This document shows, piece by piece, positions 39,158-48,052 of a stretch of DNA of 64,000 nucleotides. How positions within the stretch are numbered: position 1 is the stretch's first letter; every line of letters starts with the position of its first letter. The translations under genes and the position numbers were made by a program. The notes below the pieces were generated by a model, which was not told the origin of the DNA, ran no database searches, and saw only the letters and a program-made list of their open reading frames with translations. Origin of the DNA: Bacteroidales bacterium. Lineage in GTDB: Bacteria > Bacteroidota > Bacteroidia > Bacteroidales > GCA-2748055. The DNA is taken from positions 1-64,000 of the forward strand of contig JAFGWU010000095.1 in NCBI GenBank assembly GCA_016936975.1. Direction: 5' to 3'.

Positions 39158-39969
39158 TATATTTCCGGGACAAAGGTTTGTTCGTTAATCGGCGGCCTGA
39201 TGTATCCCTCCTTGTTGATGGGGGGCAGATCGATCTTTTTATGTTTGATGGGTTCGTAGGGAATCATGGAGAGAAGGTGATGAATGCAGTTCAGGCGGGC
39301 CCGTCGTTTATCATCCGCTTCCACCACCCACCAGGGTGATAGTCTGGTGTCGGTGTAGGCGAACATATCATCCTTTGCCCTGGAGTACTCCACCCATTTT
39401 GTGCGGGACTCTACATCCATTTCGCTTATTTTCCATCTTTTCAGCGGGTCCCCGATACGGTCTCTGAATCGCTTTTCCTGCTCCTCGTCGCTGACGGAGA
39501 ACCAGTATTTAATCAATATGATCCCGGAGTGAATCAGCATCTCTTCGAACCGGGGGCATGACCGGAGAAAATCCTGGTACTCCTCATCGGTGCAGAATCC
39601 CATGACCTTTTCCACGCCGGCCCTGTTGTACCAGCTCCGGTCGAACAGGACCATCTCACCGGCCGCCGGGAGGTGATCAACATAACGCTGGAAATACCAC
39701 TGTGTTTTTTCGCGTTCGGTAGGCACACCAAGAGCCACTACCCTGCAGATGCGGGGATTGAGCCGCTGGGTAATCCGTTTAATGACGCCTCCCTTTCCCG
39801 CGGCATCCCGTCCCTCGAAGAGCACCACCACACGGAGTCCTTTCTCTTTCACCCAGTCGTGGAGCTGAACCAGCTCGAACTGGAGCTTTTCCAGCTCACT
39901 GAAATAACCTTTCTTTTCGAGGGGTTCCTTTTTTCCGGAATTTTGATTCTTTTGCTTTTTGCCGGACAT
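39154..39969 (-). CDS. ppk2: Polyphosphate kinase 2 family protein
   Basis: VVVLFEGRDAAGKGGVIKRITQRLNPR; MVLFDRSWYNRAGVEKVMGFC; RARLNCIHHLLSMIPY. Confidence 0.95.
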   Translation of the reverse strand: MSGKKQKNQNSGKKEPLEKKGYFSELEKLQFELVQLHDWVKEKGLRVVVLFEGRDAAGKGGVIKRITQRLNPRICRVVALGVPTEREKTQWYFQRYVDHLPAAGEMVLFDRSWYNRAGVEKVMGFCTDEEYQDFLRSCPRFEEMLIHSGIILIKYWFSVSDEEQEKRFRDRIGDPLKRWKISEMDVESRTKWVEYSRAKDDMFAYTDTRLSPWWVVEADDKRRARLNCIHHLLSMIPYEPIKHKKIDLPPINKEGYIRPPINEQTFVPEIY

Positions 39970-39988
39970 ATCTTAAAGGGATTTGACG

Positions 39989-40951
39989 TTAGTGATTTAT
40001 CTGGTAGTCGAGTATTTCCGTCTCGGTGATACGGGCGTTCAGGATTTGGACATACTCCTTGGAATCTTTATTCCTGTATTTGCCCCATGCCGTCTGGGCC
40101 CACTCTTTGGCTTTGCCATAGTCGCCCAGGATCTCATATATCACCGCCAGGTTGTGTGCTGCTCGTCCCTGTATTCTCCTTTTCCCTGTCTCAACGGCCC
40201 GTTCAAGCGAAAGGATGGCCGCATCCCAGTCGTTCACCTCCATCATGCGGCCGCCTTCAGCAAGGTTTGCATCCCTCCGCGGCCTGTTGTAGTATATTCT
40301 TTCCACCCTGAACCACGACGGGAAGATCCGGTTGGCATAAACGCTTCCCGCCTGGTAGCTCGCTTCATAAACCGCCCGGTCCTGGGTTGTTAACCGCACA
40401 AGCACCCCTTCGATCGTCGATACAGGTTGTTTCCATCCGGCGTGGTGAAAATAGGCAAACTCATCCACAATCGCCTGGCTCTTCACATCATAGAGCCGGA
40501 ATCCGGCCTTAACCTCTGCCCTGTCGGAGAGCACCTGGAGATCGAAGAGTTCGAGCACCAGGAGGGCATCGGCACTGAAATCCCGCGCGAGGTTTACCGC
40601 TTCCGTCCAATCAAGGGGGACAGGAAATTCCATGCTGCTGCCGGGCCGCTCATTGACCAGGTTCGTCTTGATGACATTCAGGTTTCCCTGGTTGATCAAA
40701 CGGTCTGCCAGCCCGTCCATACAGACCCTGGAGGGGGAGCTGGTTTTACCGTCAACGACAGCCATCAGCCCTTTTTCCAGGAAGTTAACCACCTTATTGG
40801 TTGATACACTGCGGTCGAACAGGGCAATGGACTGGATATGGTCGGGCAGATCCACTGCAGCAGGAAATCTTGCGTCGAAATAGATGGTAGGGGCACTGCA
40901 GGTCACAAAAAGGATCAGCAGGAGTCCGGTTCGGGTTAATCTCTTTTTCAT
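39989..40951 (-). CDS. DUF6340-like lipoprotein with TPR-like C-terminus
   Basis: Lipobox-like ILFVTCSAPTIYF; GRAAHNLAVIYEILGDYGKAKEWAQTAWGKY; resemblance to Bacteroidota DUF6340 proteins. Confidence 0.75.
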   Translation of the reverse strand: MKKRLTRTGLLLILFVTCSAPTIYFDARFPAAVDLPDHIQSIALFDRSVSTNKVVNFLEKGLMAVVDGKTSSPSRVCMDGLADRLINQGNLNVIKTNLVNERPGSSMEFPVPLDWTEAVNLARDFSADALLVLELFDLQVLSDRAEVKAGFRLYDVKSQAIVDEFAYFHHAGWKQPVSTIEGVLVRLTTQDRAVYEASYQAGSVYANRIFPSWFRVERIYYNRPRRDANLAEGGRMMEVNDWDAAILSLERAVETGKRRIQGRAAHNLAVIYEILGDYGKAKEWAQTAWGKYRNKDSKEYVQILNARITETEILDYQINH

Positions 40952-41009
40952 GGTATGGGTTTTAGTTAAGGCATACCTGCCGAAACCGCCTCTTTCCCAT
41001 GGAAACCAA

Positions 41010-42578
41010 TCACTGTTTGAAGACAGAGGGATCGGTTACCCGTTCATCATTGATGAATGCGGCCACGAAAGCCTGGCTGTAACCGGCTTTCCTGCACCTG
41101 TTCTTAAATGCATCCGCCTCGCCCGCACTGGAAAATGCGCCGACGGTGTATCGGTAGGCTCCTTTATAATAATACTCAAAAGCCGGATAAATCCTGCCGT
41201 CGATGTTCACCCGGTAATTGGTTTTAGGTTTGGAACTGGAAACAATCTGAACCCTGAACACCACCGCCTCCTTATCCGCCTCCGGTTCGGCAGGGGTGGT
41301 TTCTGTCCGGGCGACCGGGGGTGTTACCTGTTCCTGCTTTACCGGCGTAGGTTCTGCTGCCTGCCTTGCGGTACTTACCTCCTCTGCCTTTCGGACAGGG
41401 ATTGCTTTCACGGTTTCGGTTTCTGCCGCCTTTTCTTTTTTCTCCTCCGTCACTTTTGCAGTGACCGTTGTTTCTGCAGGGAATTCCTTCTTTTCGTTTT
41501 CTCCAGACGGGATGCCGATCACGGTGACGGGTTCGTCGCCGGCGCCGGTCAGAAGATCACCGGACAGGCTGGAATATCTTTCCTGTGCGGAAAGGAAGAG
41601 GACGCCGGATAATTTTTCCGAACCTTCAGAGTGCATTCTGAATAGTCGTGAATCCAGCCCGCCGGGCCGGTTTATGACGGAGAAATATCCCGACCGGCCC
41701 GACCTGTCGAAGGTAATGGCTGCCTCGTCGTGCCGGGTGTTTATCGGTTCCATCAGGTTGACGGGCTTGCTCCACCCGTCTCCCTGGTACCTGCACATGT
41801 AAATATCCAGACCCCCGAAACCAGAGTGTCCGCCGGAAGAGAAATAGAGGTTGAAATCACTGTCAATAAACGGGTAAAGCTCGTCCTGTTTGGTGTTGAT
41901 CTCCTTCCCAAGGTTTACGGGATCGCTCCACTTGTTGCCGGAGTATCGGACCAGATAGAGATCATACCCGCCCAGTGATGACCGGCTGTCGGAGGCATAA
42001 ACCAGGAATGAGTTGTCGGGGGCGGCGGCGGGATGCATGTAGTTGTTGAATCCGGTGCAGAAGGGCAAAGTCTCTATGTCGGATGGATTCAACCGGAGCT
42101 GACCGGAGGAACGGTCTTCTTCAACCGGGATCATGAAAATTTTCCTGGTTGATGCAGTTCTTTCATCCCTGCCGGCGGCACTGTAATATAGGATCCTGTA
42201 ATCGCCGGTGAACGACATCTCCTCCGGCATCACCGGGAAGAGGTTATCTTCGACAAAGGTCCTGTTGCGGGAGGCATTCGGACTATCAGGATTGACCAGG
42301 AAGGTCCCGAACCGGCCGAATGAAATATGGTCCGGCAACATCTTCTGCCGGTATTTCGAATTAGAGAACAGAATGATATCATCCTTATAAAATTGCACGC
42401 CGTTTGCCGGTTCCATCAGAAAGAGATCCAGGGTGTCAATGACCACCGGATCATTATTGGCCCTTGGTTCATCCGGGGAGCGACCTCCCGGGATTGAACC
42501 GGCGAAAAGGTGCGGAACCATTGCCAGGTAACCCTGAAGGAGCACGAAAGCTATGATGATTGGATAGTTGGATTTCAT
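41010..42578 (-). CDS. PD40/WD40-like beta-propeller protein with C-terminal SPOR domain
   Basis: PAAAPDNSFLVYASDSRSSLGGYDLYLVRYSGNKWSDPVNLG; LYPFIDSDFNLYFSSGGHSGFGGLDIYMCRYQGDGWSKPVNL; T/E/V-rich linker; SPOR-like VFRVQIVSSSKPK...YRYTVGAFSSAGEADAFKNRCRKAGYSQAFVAAFIND. Confidence 0.85.
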   Translation of the reverse strand: MKSNYPIIIAFVLLQGYLAMVPHLFAGSIPGGRSPDEPRANNDPVVIDTLDLFLMEPANGVQFYKDDIILFSNSKYRQKMLPDHISFGRFGTFLVNPDSPNASRNRTFVEDNLFPVMPEEMSFTGDYRILYYSAAGRDERTASTRKIFMIPVEEDRSSGQLRLNPSDIETLPFCTGFNNYMHPAAAPDNSFLVYASDSRSSLGGYDLYLVRYSGNKWSDPVNLGKEINTKQDELYPFIDSDFNLYFSSGGHSGFGGLDIYMCRYQGDGWSKPVNLMEPINTRHDEAAITFDRSGRSGYFSVINRPGGLDSRLFRMHSEGSEKLSGVLFLSAQERYSSLSGDLLTGAGDEPVTVIGIPSGENEKKEFPAETTVTAKVTEEKKEKAAETETVKAIPVRKAEEVSTARQAAEPTPVKQEQVTPPVARTETTPAEPEADKEAVVFRVQIVSSSKPKTNYRVNIDGRIYPAFEYYYKGAYRYTVGAFSSAGEADAFKNRCRKAGYSQAFVAAFINDERVTDPSVFKQ

Positions 42579-42589
42579 AATGGTGCGAT

Positions 42590-43540
42590 TTACCAGTGCC
42601 TGTTTTTAATGAACATATTTTTATCCCCGCCCAGGTTCAATCCCAGTGATACCTCAATAATGATGTTGTCGGCGGTGAGAAATCCGGTCCGGGGAAATTC
42701 AATAAAGACCCCGGTAAAGAATCTTGGAAACTGATACTGCATGAAGAGGGAGAGATTGTCCCAATCCCTGAAACAGGTTCCCACAAAGAAGTTTCCCATA
42801 TACAGTTTCAGATAGGGAATGATATCCTTATAAAGCTCCGACAGGGTGGAGTCGGTGGCGCTGACCAGTATGGATGGCTCAAGAACAATGGCCTGTTTCC
42901 TGCTCAGAAGAAACTTATAACCTCCGTAAAAGTGATATTCCCTGGGCACATAGGTCTCATCGCCATAGGCGGTAACAGAATCATTGATCATCCCGAGGAG
43001 GTTGGTTGAAGAAAGTCCTGCAAAGGCAGTCGGCCCGTAATAATAGAGCCCGAAGTCTGCATTGGGGGTGAACGGTTTGAATCCCTCGGGAGGGGTTTCC
43101 CCATCCTCTTTATCGATATTGTAGGTTCCTCGTGCAGAAAGCCCAATGGAAAGAAAGGAGAGGTTCGTCCTGTTGAGGGGGATATGATATGAACCCGATA
43201 GGCCCATCCCGAGATTGCGGGAGGAGACCATGGGATCGTGCACGATATAGCCACCAACGCCAAAATTGCTGAACGGGATCTCTCCGGGGATGATGGCGGC
43301 TCCTGAGGCTTTGCCGGGCAGACGGCTGTTGTAGGTGAGCATCTGTGCCCCGGGGGAGCCGTTGACCCTCAGCATCAGGTTTATGTTTTTAAAATCCTTG
43401 CTGCCGGCAATGGCCGGATTAATAACCAGCGGCGCGTAAACGGGATAGGAAAACGGCTTGGACGGAATTTTCTGGCCGACCGATACCGAGCAGGCCAGCA
43501 TTCCGACCAGCATTATGGTTAACCTGTTGAGAAGCCTCAT
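42590..43540 (-). CDS. PorP/SprF family type IX secretion system membrane protein
   Basis: SYPVYAPLVINPAIAGSKDFKNINLMLRVN; GGYIVHDPMVSSRNLGMGLSGSYHIPLNRTN; ends in LSLGLNLGGDKNMFIKNRHW. Confidence 0.9.
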   Translation of the reverse strand: MRLLNRLTIMLVGMLACSVSVGQKIPSKPFSYPVYAPLVINPAIAGSKDFKNINLMLRVNGSPGAQMLTYNSRLPGKASGAAIIPGEIPFSNFGVGGYIVHDPMVSSRNLGMGLSGSYHIPLNRTNLSFLSIGLSARGTYNIDKEDGETPPEGFKPFTPNADFGLYYYGPTAFAGLSSTNLLGMINDSVTAYGDETYVPREYHFYGGYKFLLSRKQAIVLEPSILVSATDSTLSELYKDIIPYLKLYMGNFFVGTCFRDWDNLSLFMQYQFPRFFTGVFIEFPRTGFLTADNIIIEVSLGLNLGGDKNMFIKNRHW

Positions 43541-43636
43541 AAACCGGATGTTTCAAATGTTAAATAACGTACTCTTCTGGAAATAGTCAAATAAAAGTAC
43601 AAAAAAATCATATGATTTAATAAAAGGAGAAAATAG

Positions 43637-43667
43637 TTGACATTGGATTCCTGCTGCACTAACTTTG
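43637..43667 (+). promoter_or_regulatory. Bacteroidota primary-sigma promoter upstream of the TPR gene
   Basis: TTG (43637-43639), 20-bp spacer, TAACTTTG (43660-43667), matching the TTG / TAnnTTTG pattern. Confidence 0.7.
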
Positions 43668-43705
43668 ATTGTTCACTTATTATTAATTGTTAAACCAGCC
43701 CGATT

Positions 43706-44500
43706 ATGAAAAATGTCTCATTTTTAAAGGTTTTAATTCCGGCATGTTTTGTTCTCCTGACATGCTATTGTACCACCACGACAGAGGATAAGATCCCTGT
43801 TACCACTGAATCAGGGAAGGCCCTGGATTTATACAACCAGGCCCTGGTTGCCAGCGATGAAGTGTATGTTGGAAGGGCTATGGATCTTCTTGAAAAAGCC
43901 CTTGCGGAAGATCCGCAGTTCTTTATGGCTGCCTATTCCCTGGCAACGTTTAACCTCTATTTTGGTAACATGGAGGCCTTTCAGAAGAACGCACAGCAGG
44001 CTCTTTCAACAGAGTTGAAATTGAGCAAAGGAGAGAATTTAATGAAACAGGCACTGGAAAAGCTGGTCGAAGATCCGGATGCCGACGTCACCTCCATCGG
44101 AAGGGAACTGGTGGAAATGTATCCCGGCGATGATGCTGCCTATTTTCAGATGGCCCTGTTCCAGTGGCTCAACGAAGACTATGAAGGCGCAATAGATACC
44201 TATACAAAGGCCCTGGAAATAACAGAAAATGATGCCCCCATATACAACCTGATGGGCTATAACTATTTGCAGCAGGAACAGTTTGATAAAGCAGAAGAAG
44301 TTTTTAACAAATATATCGAGCTGGCTCCGGACCTCCCCAATGCTTATGATTCAAAAGGCGATTATTTCCTGGCGGTCGGGGATCTGAAAGCGGCTTATGA
44401 GAGCTTTATGAAAGCACTGGAGATCGATTCGCTGTTTACTACATCGCTGGAGAAAGCCGCAAAGGTGAAGCTGAAGCTCGATTCCATGGTTGTTGAATAA
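43706..44500 (+). CDS. TPR-repeat lipoprotein
   Basis: FVLLTCYCTTTTEDK; TPR-like repeats AAYFQMALFQWLNEDYEGAIDTYTKALEI, APIYNLMGYNYLQQEQFDKAEEVFNKYIELAPD, PNAYDSKGDYFLAVGDLKAAYESFMKALEI. Confidence 0.88.
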   Translation: MKNVSFLKVLIPACFVLLTCYCTTTTEDKIPVTTESGKALDLYNQALVASDEVYVGRAMDLLEKALAEDPQFFMAAYSLATFNLYFGNMEAFQKNAQQALSTELKLSKGENLMKQALEKLVEDPDADVTSIGRELVEMYPGDDAAYFQMALFQWLNEDYEGAIDTYTKALEITENDAPIYNLMGYNYLQQEQFDKAEEVFNKYIELAPDLPNAYDSKGDYFLAVGDLKAAYESFMKALEIDSLFTTSLEKAAKVKLKLDSMVVE

Positions 44501-44539
44501 TAAAATCTGACCGGAGAGCCGGGAAATGCGATCCGATAG

Positions 44540-44580
44540 CGACACAATGTTATAATGTAACGACACAATGTCTTAAAACA
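44540..44580. repeat. Direct repeat CGACACAATGT x2 (21-bp period)
   Basis: CGACACAATGT at 44540-44550 and 44561-44571; second copy forms GACA-CAA-TGTC. Confidence 0.7.
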
Positions 44581-44733
44581 TTTCGGAAGAGCGTTCTGAT
44601 GCTTACCGGTTCCCGGTTTCCGCCTTCGTTAAAACTTCGGCGGACGGTACAGGGTTCAGGGTCCTGATTCTTCATATAGCTGAGTAAACTGCTAAAATCG
44701 TTAATATTCCATGACAGGCATGGCGCGGTTGTC

Positions 44734-44802
44734 TATTGCCTGCTGCCTGCTGATTACTGCTTACTACTGCCTACTGCCTGCTGCTTACTGGTTCCTGCCT
44801 GT
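44734..44802. repeat. Degenerate 7-bp-phased array (consensus about TGCCTAC/TGCYTRC)
   Basis: tattgcc tgctgcc tgctgat tactgct tactac tgcctac tgcctgc tgcttac tggttcc tgcctgt; one unit is 6 bp. Overlaps the 3' end of the CDS at 44771-45769. Confidence 0.75.
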
Positions 44803-45769
44803 CTCCGGAAAGAAAAAATCCGGCGTTCTTAAAGAGATCGCTGAACAATCCTTCACGTGGTACTTCGAACCATGATTCGGGATTGATACTGCTGTGGAGT
44901 ATGGTTGCGTCGTCGGGCCGGATGAACGCCTCTACCTCCAGCGGCTGCATGTTGTCGCCTTCAAACGTAACCCGGTAATCCGGCGGGGATGCCATCTCCG
45001 GGTTATCCATGAAACTTGCACTTCTTTTCCTCGACACACTGTTCAGGTATGAGTCCATGGCAGCCGAGTCGGCCAGGATGCCGCCTACCATCCAGCCTTC
45101 ACCGGTTTTCTGGGCAATGAAACCAGAATCGGCGGGATAATCGAATACAATCCTGCTTAACCGGGACAGCACAAGCCGGGTAACGGTCTGATCACGCCAG
45201 CTGTTGAAGTCCCGGTTGAAGGTCATTGCGAGAAAACCCTGCACGGCATAAACTTCATCTTCATGGTAATTCCTGACGTAGGTGATCCCGGTCCCCCGGT
45301 TCTGCCCGTATCCCCCGTAAGGACTCTGCACCGGCTTGTAATCGAACCGGCCGATGACAAGGTCAAGCGTGGTTTTTTTACCTTCCTTCACGGTGAGGCG
45401 TGTACCCAGAGAATCGTTCACATGGAATCCGGACCATTTATCTTCAGTGCGGGCCACCAGCTGGTCGGTCTTCAGGTTGAGGAGCTCGGCAAAAGCACTT
45501 CTGAGAGCGGCCTCATCGACAGGAACGGTCTGCTGTCCGTTTGAAACCTTCCACTCTGTTCCTTCCTTTGTAAATACAAGCTCTTCTCCGCCTGCCGCAC
45601 TGTTTTGAACCAGGTGCACGCCGGTAAGGTTTGCGGTATCGATCTGCACGATGTCGGTATTCAGGGTCCGCCCGCTCTTTTTTATCCCCGTGAAACGGGT
45701 AATGACGAATATTCCCGCAAGGAGGAGCAGGACGATCAACAGGATCCGGTTATTGAATCTTCCACTCAT
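44771..45769 (-). CDS. DUF4340-domain protein
   Basis: N-terminal TM; GVHLVQNSAAGGEELVFTKEGTEWKVSNG...VDEAALRSAFAELLNLKTDQLVA; follows GldG-like gene. Confidence 0.85.
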   Translation of the reverse strand: MSGRFNNRILLIVLLLLAGIFVITRFTGIKKSGRTLNTDIVQIDTANLTGVHLVQNSAAGGEELVFTKEGTEWKVSNGQQTVPVDEAALRSAFAELLNLKTDQLVARTEDKWSGFHVNDSLGTRLTVKEGKKTTLDLVIGRFDYKPVQSPYGGYGQNRGTGITYVRNYHEDEVYAVQGFLAMTFNRDFNSWRDQTVTRLVLSRLSRIVFDYPADSGFIAQKTGEGWMVGGILADSAAMDSYLNSVSRKRSASFMDNPEMASPPDYRVTFEGDNMQPLEVEAFIRPDDATILHSSINPESWFEVPREGLFSDLFKNAGFFLSGDRQEPVSSRQ

Positions 45770-45787
45770 GATATTATTCGTTTTACA

Positions 45788-47293
45788 TTATACATAATTT
45801 GCTTCCATTCTGCGCACCCTCTGATTTTTCCGGTACTGGTAGCGAATGACCCCGTAAATCAGCACCAGGAGGATGGGAAGCAGGAAGTTGATCCATTTGA
45901 GCAGGGATCGTGTACTGTCTTCCATCTGCTTGATGGGCCTGGAGATGACGCCTTTTGTACGCAGCTCAATCAGCCCGGTATCGTCGCTGAGCCAGTCAAT
46001 ACTGTTCACCATCAGGTTCACGTTATCCGGGTTGATCTGCTGGTTGCCCGGATTGATGGGGAAATCTCCGTCGGAGATCACCACCATCCTGCTGTGTGCC
46101 GGGCCTGCCAGGGCTCCCTCCAGTGCGGCACCCAGAACCTGGTTGCTCAGAGGGAAGTCGCGCTGCATCCAGCGGCGCTGGTAATTAAAATATTGTGGAG
46201 AGGGGAGGGTTCCGGAATATTCCGAACTGAAAAGCAAGGGTGTATAGGTTATCGTGGAGTCTCCGCTGAAATCCATGGTGCTGGTAAACTGCAGGATCAC
46301 CTCGTCGATCCCCTGTGTGGCAGGATGATCGGCGAACTGACTGATCCGGGGGATATAGGGGATGGCCACGCTGGATATCTGGATGGCATTTCCCAGCTGC
46401 TGCTGCATGGTGGCGGAGACACAATTCATGTCCACCAGGAAGTTGTCGTTGATGGAGAGTCCCTTATGCCTGAGCCAACCTTCCAGTCCGGTATAGAGGC
46501 TACTGCCGTAACCGTTCTGAAGGTCGCCGCTCACGCGGTCAAGGGCCAGGAAAATGTTCCCGCCTGATGCGAGAAAAGCGTCGAGCCGGTCAAATACGTA
46601 GGCGGGGATGGTGTCGGTAGGTCTGATGATGGCCAGCGACCGGATGTAGGCAGGGATGGATGTGGAATCGGTAAGGGTTACATTTTCGATGGTGTACAGA
46701 ACGTTGAGCTCCTCCCGGGCCTGGGTCAGTTCATTCAGACTGGCTTCCCCATGCCCCTGAAGCAACCCGATGACGGGCTTATCCTGCACCGAGAGTTTCT
46801 TGATGGCGGTAGAAAGGGTGTATTCCATTGCCAGTCCGGGTTGTACAAGGGGAATGATTTCCTTCTGATCGCCCAGGCTCAGAACGGCGCCCATATAAGC
46901 GCGCTGCTGCTGCATCTGGTCTTTCTCCCGCACATTAATCATCACGGGCTGGATACCGTTCTGCATTGCTTCCCGCTCTATCTCCTCATCCTCATTCGGA
47001 CTGATGAACTCAAACACCACCATCTGCTTCGATAATTTGCCGTATTCGACAAGCATCTCCTGGAAATCGTTTTTCGTTTTGATCAGCTGTGCAGGGATAT
47101 CTTTGCTGAAATAAGCCTTTACCGTGACAGGTTCATCGAGGTTCTTCAGAATCTCCCTGGTTGCATCGCTCAGGGTGTATTGCCTGTTCTCGGTCAGGTC
47201 GACACGGAAAAAGAACTGCTCCGAGAGGAAATTAACCAGGACAATGATGGCCACGAACAAAAGGATGGTTATGGATATGTTACTGGTTTTCAT
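45788..47293 (-). CDS. gldG: GldG-like ABC transporter substrate-binding protein
   Basis: FFRVDLTENRQYTLSDATREILKNLDEPVTVKAYFS; KPVIGLLQGHGEASLNEL; FLASGGNIFLALDRV; C-terminal TM. Confidence 0.88.
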   Translation of the reverse strand: MKTSNISITILLFVAIIVLVNFLSEQFFFRVDLTENRQYTLSDATREILKNLDEPVTVKAYFSKDIPAQLIKTKNDFQEMLVEYGKLSKQMVVFEFISPNEDEEIEREAMQNGIQPVMINVREKDQMQQQRAYMGAVLSLGDQKEIIPLVQPGLAMEYTLSTAIKKLSVQDKPVIGLLQGHGEASLNELTQAREELNVLYTIENVTLTDSTSIPAYIRSLAIIRPTDTIPAYVFDRLDAFLASGGNIFLALDRVSGDLQNGYGSSLYTGLEGWLRHKGLSINDNFLVDMNCVSATMQQQLGNAIQISSVAIPYIPRISQFADHPATQGIDEVILQFTSTMDFSGDSTITYTPLLFSSEYSGTLPSPQYFNYQRRWMQRDFPLSNQVLGAALEGALAGPAHSRMVVISDGDFPINPGNQQINPDNVNLMVNSIDWLSDDTGLIELRTKGVISRPIKQMEDSTRSLLKWINFLLPILLVLIYGVIRYQYRKNQRVRRMEANYV

Positions 47294-47307
47294 GGTTAAA
47301 TTCTTAG

Positions 47308-48033
47308 TTAATTCGACAATTTCCTTTTTGAGAGCGTCGTCTCGGTCAGGAACAATCCAAGAATGATGATGGAAAGAAAGTAGACCAGGTCCCCGCTGTC
47401 GAGCACACCGCGGGTGATGCTTTCAAAATGCGTCTGCATGCTCAGGTAGCTGAACATCTGCCCGGCAAATCCCGTGAAGCTCGTTGAGAGGAGTCCGAAC
47501 AGCAGATGGAAAAAGAGTCCTATAAACAGGGCGGTCATGTATGCGACAATCTGGTTCTTTGTGATGCTGCTGGCCCATAGACCTACGCTGATATAGGCGC
47601 CGCTCATGAGCAGGAGCCCCAGGTATCCGGAGATGACCGCTCCGAGGTCCATGTTCCCGATACTGCTGATGGTAATCACGTAGGGCAGGGTGAACAGGAG
47701 GGCCACCAGGATAAGGATGAAGGTCGAAAGGAACTTCCCGATCACGACCTCCCTGTCTGTCACGGCCTTGGTCAGCAGGAGCTCAACGGTTCCCGACCGG
47801 ATCTCCTCCGCGAGAAGCCGCATGGTGAGCGCCGGGATAAAAAAGAAAAGCGTCCAGTAGGCGATGCTGAAGAAGGCCCTCAGGCTGGCCTGACCGACCA
47901 TGAACACGTCCGCTCCGAACAGCCAGGTAAAGAATCCGCTGATACCAAGGAACAGGACGAGCATGATGTACGCGATCAGCGAATCGAAAAAGGCCTGGAA
48001 CTCACGTTTGATTAATATCCGTATGGTATTCAT
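47308..48033 (-). CDS. gldF: GldF-like ABC-2 permease
   Basis: IKREFQAFFDSLIAYIMLVLFLGISGFFTW; TMRLLAEEIRSGTVELLLTKAVTDREVVIGKFLST. Confidence 0.88.
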   Translation of the reverse strand: MNTIRILIKREFQAFFDSLIAYIMLVLFLGISGFFTWLFGADVFMVGQASLRAFFSIAYWTLFFFIPALTMRLLAEEIRSGTVELLLTKAVTDREVVIGKFLSTFILILVALLFTLPYVITISSIGNMDLGAVISGYLGLLLMSGAYISVGLWASSITKNQIVAYMTALFIGLFFHLLFGLLSTSFTGFAGQMFSYLSMQTHFESITRGVLDSGDLVYFLSIIILGLFLTETTLSKRKLSN

Positions 48034-48052
48034 AACAGTTGTATTTTCAGGT

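Noticed and set aside
44734-44802. Possible CRISPR-like array
   Set aside because: Unit is 7 bp with no spacers and no cas genes nearby; it is a short tandem repeat.
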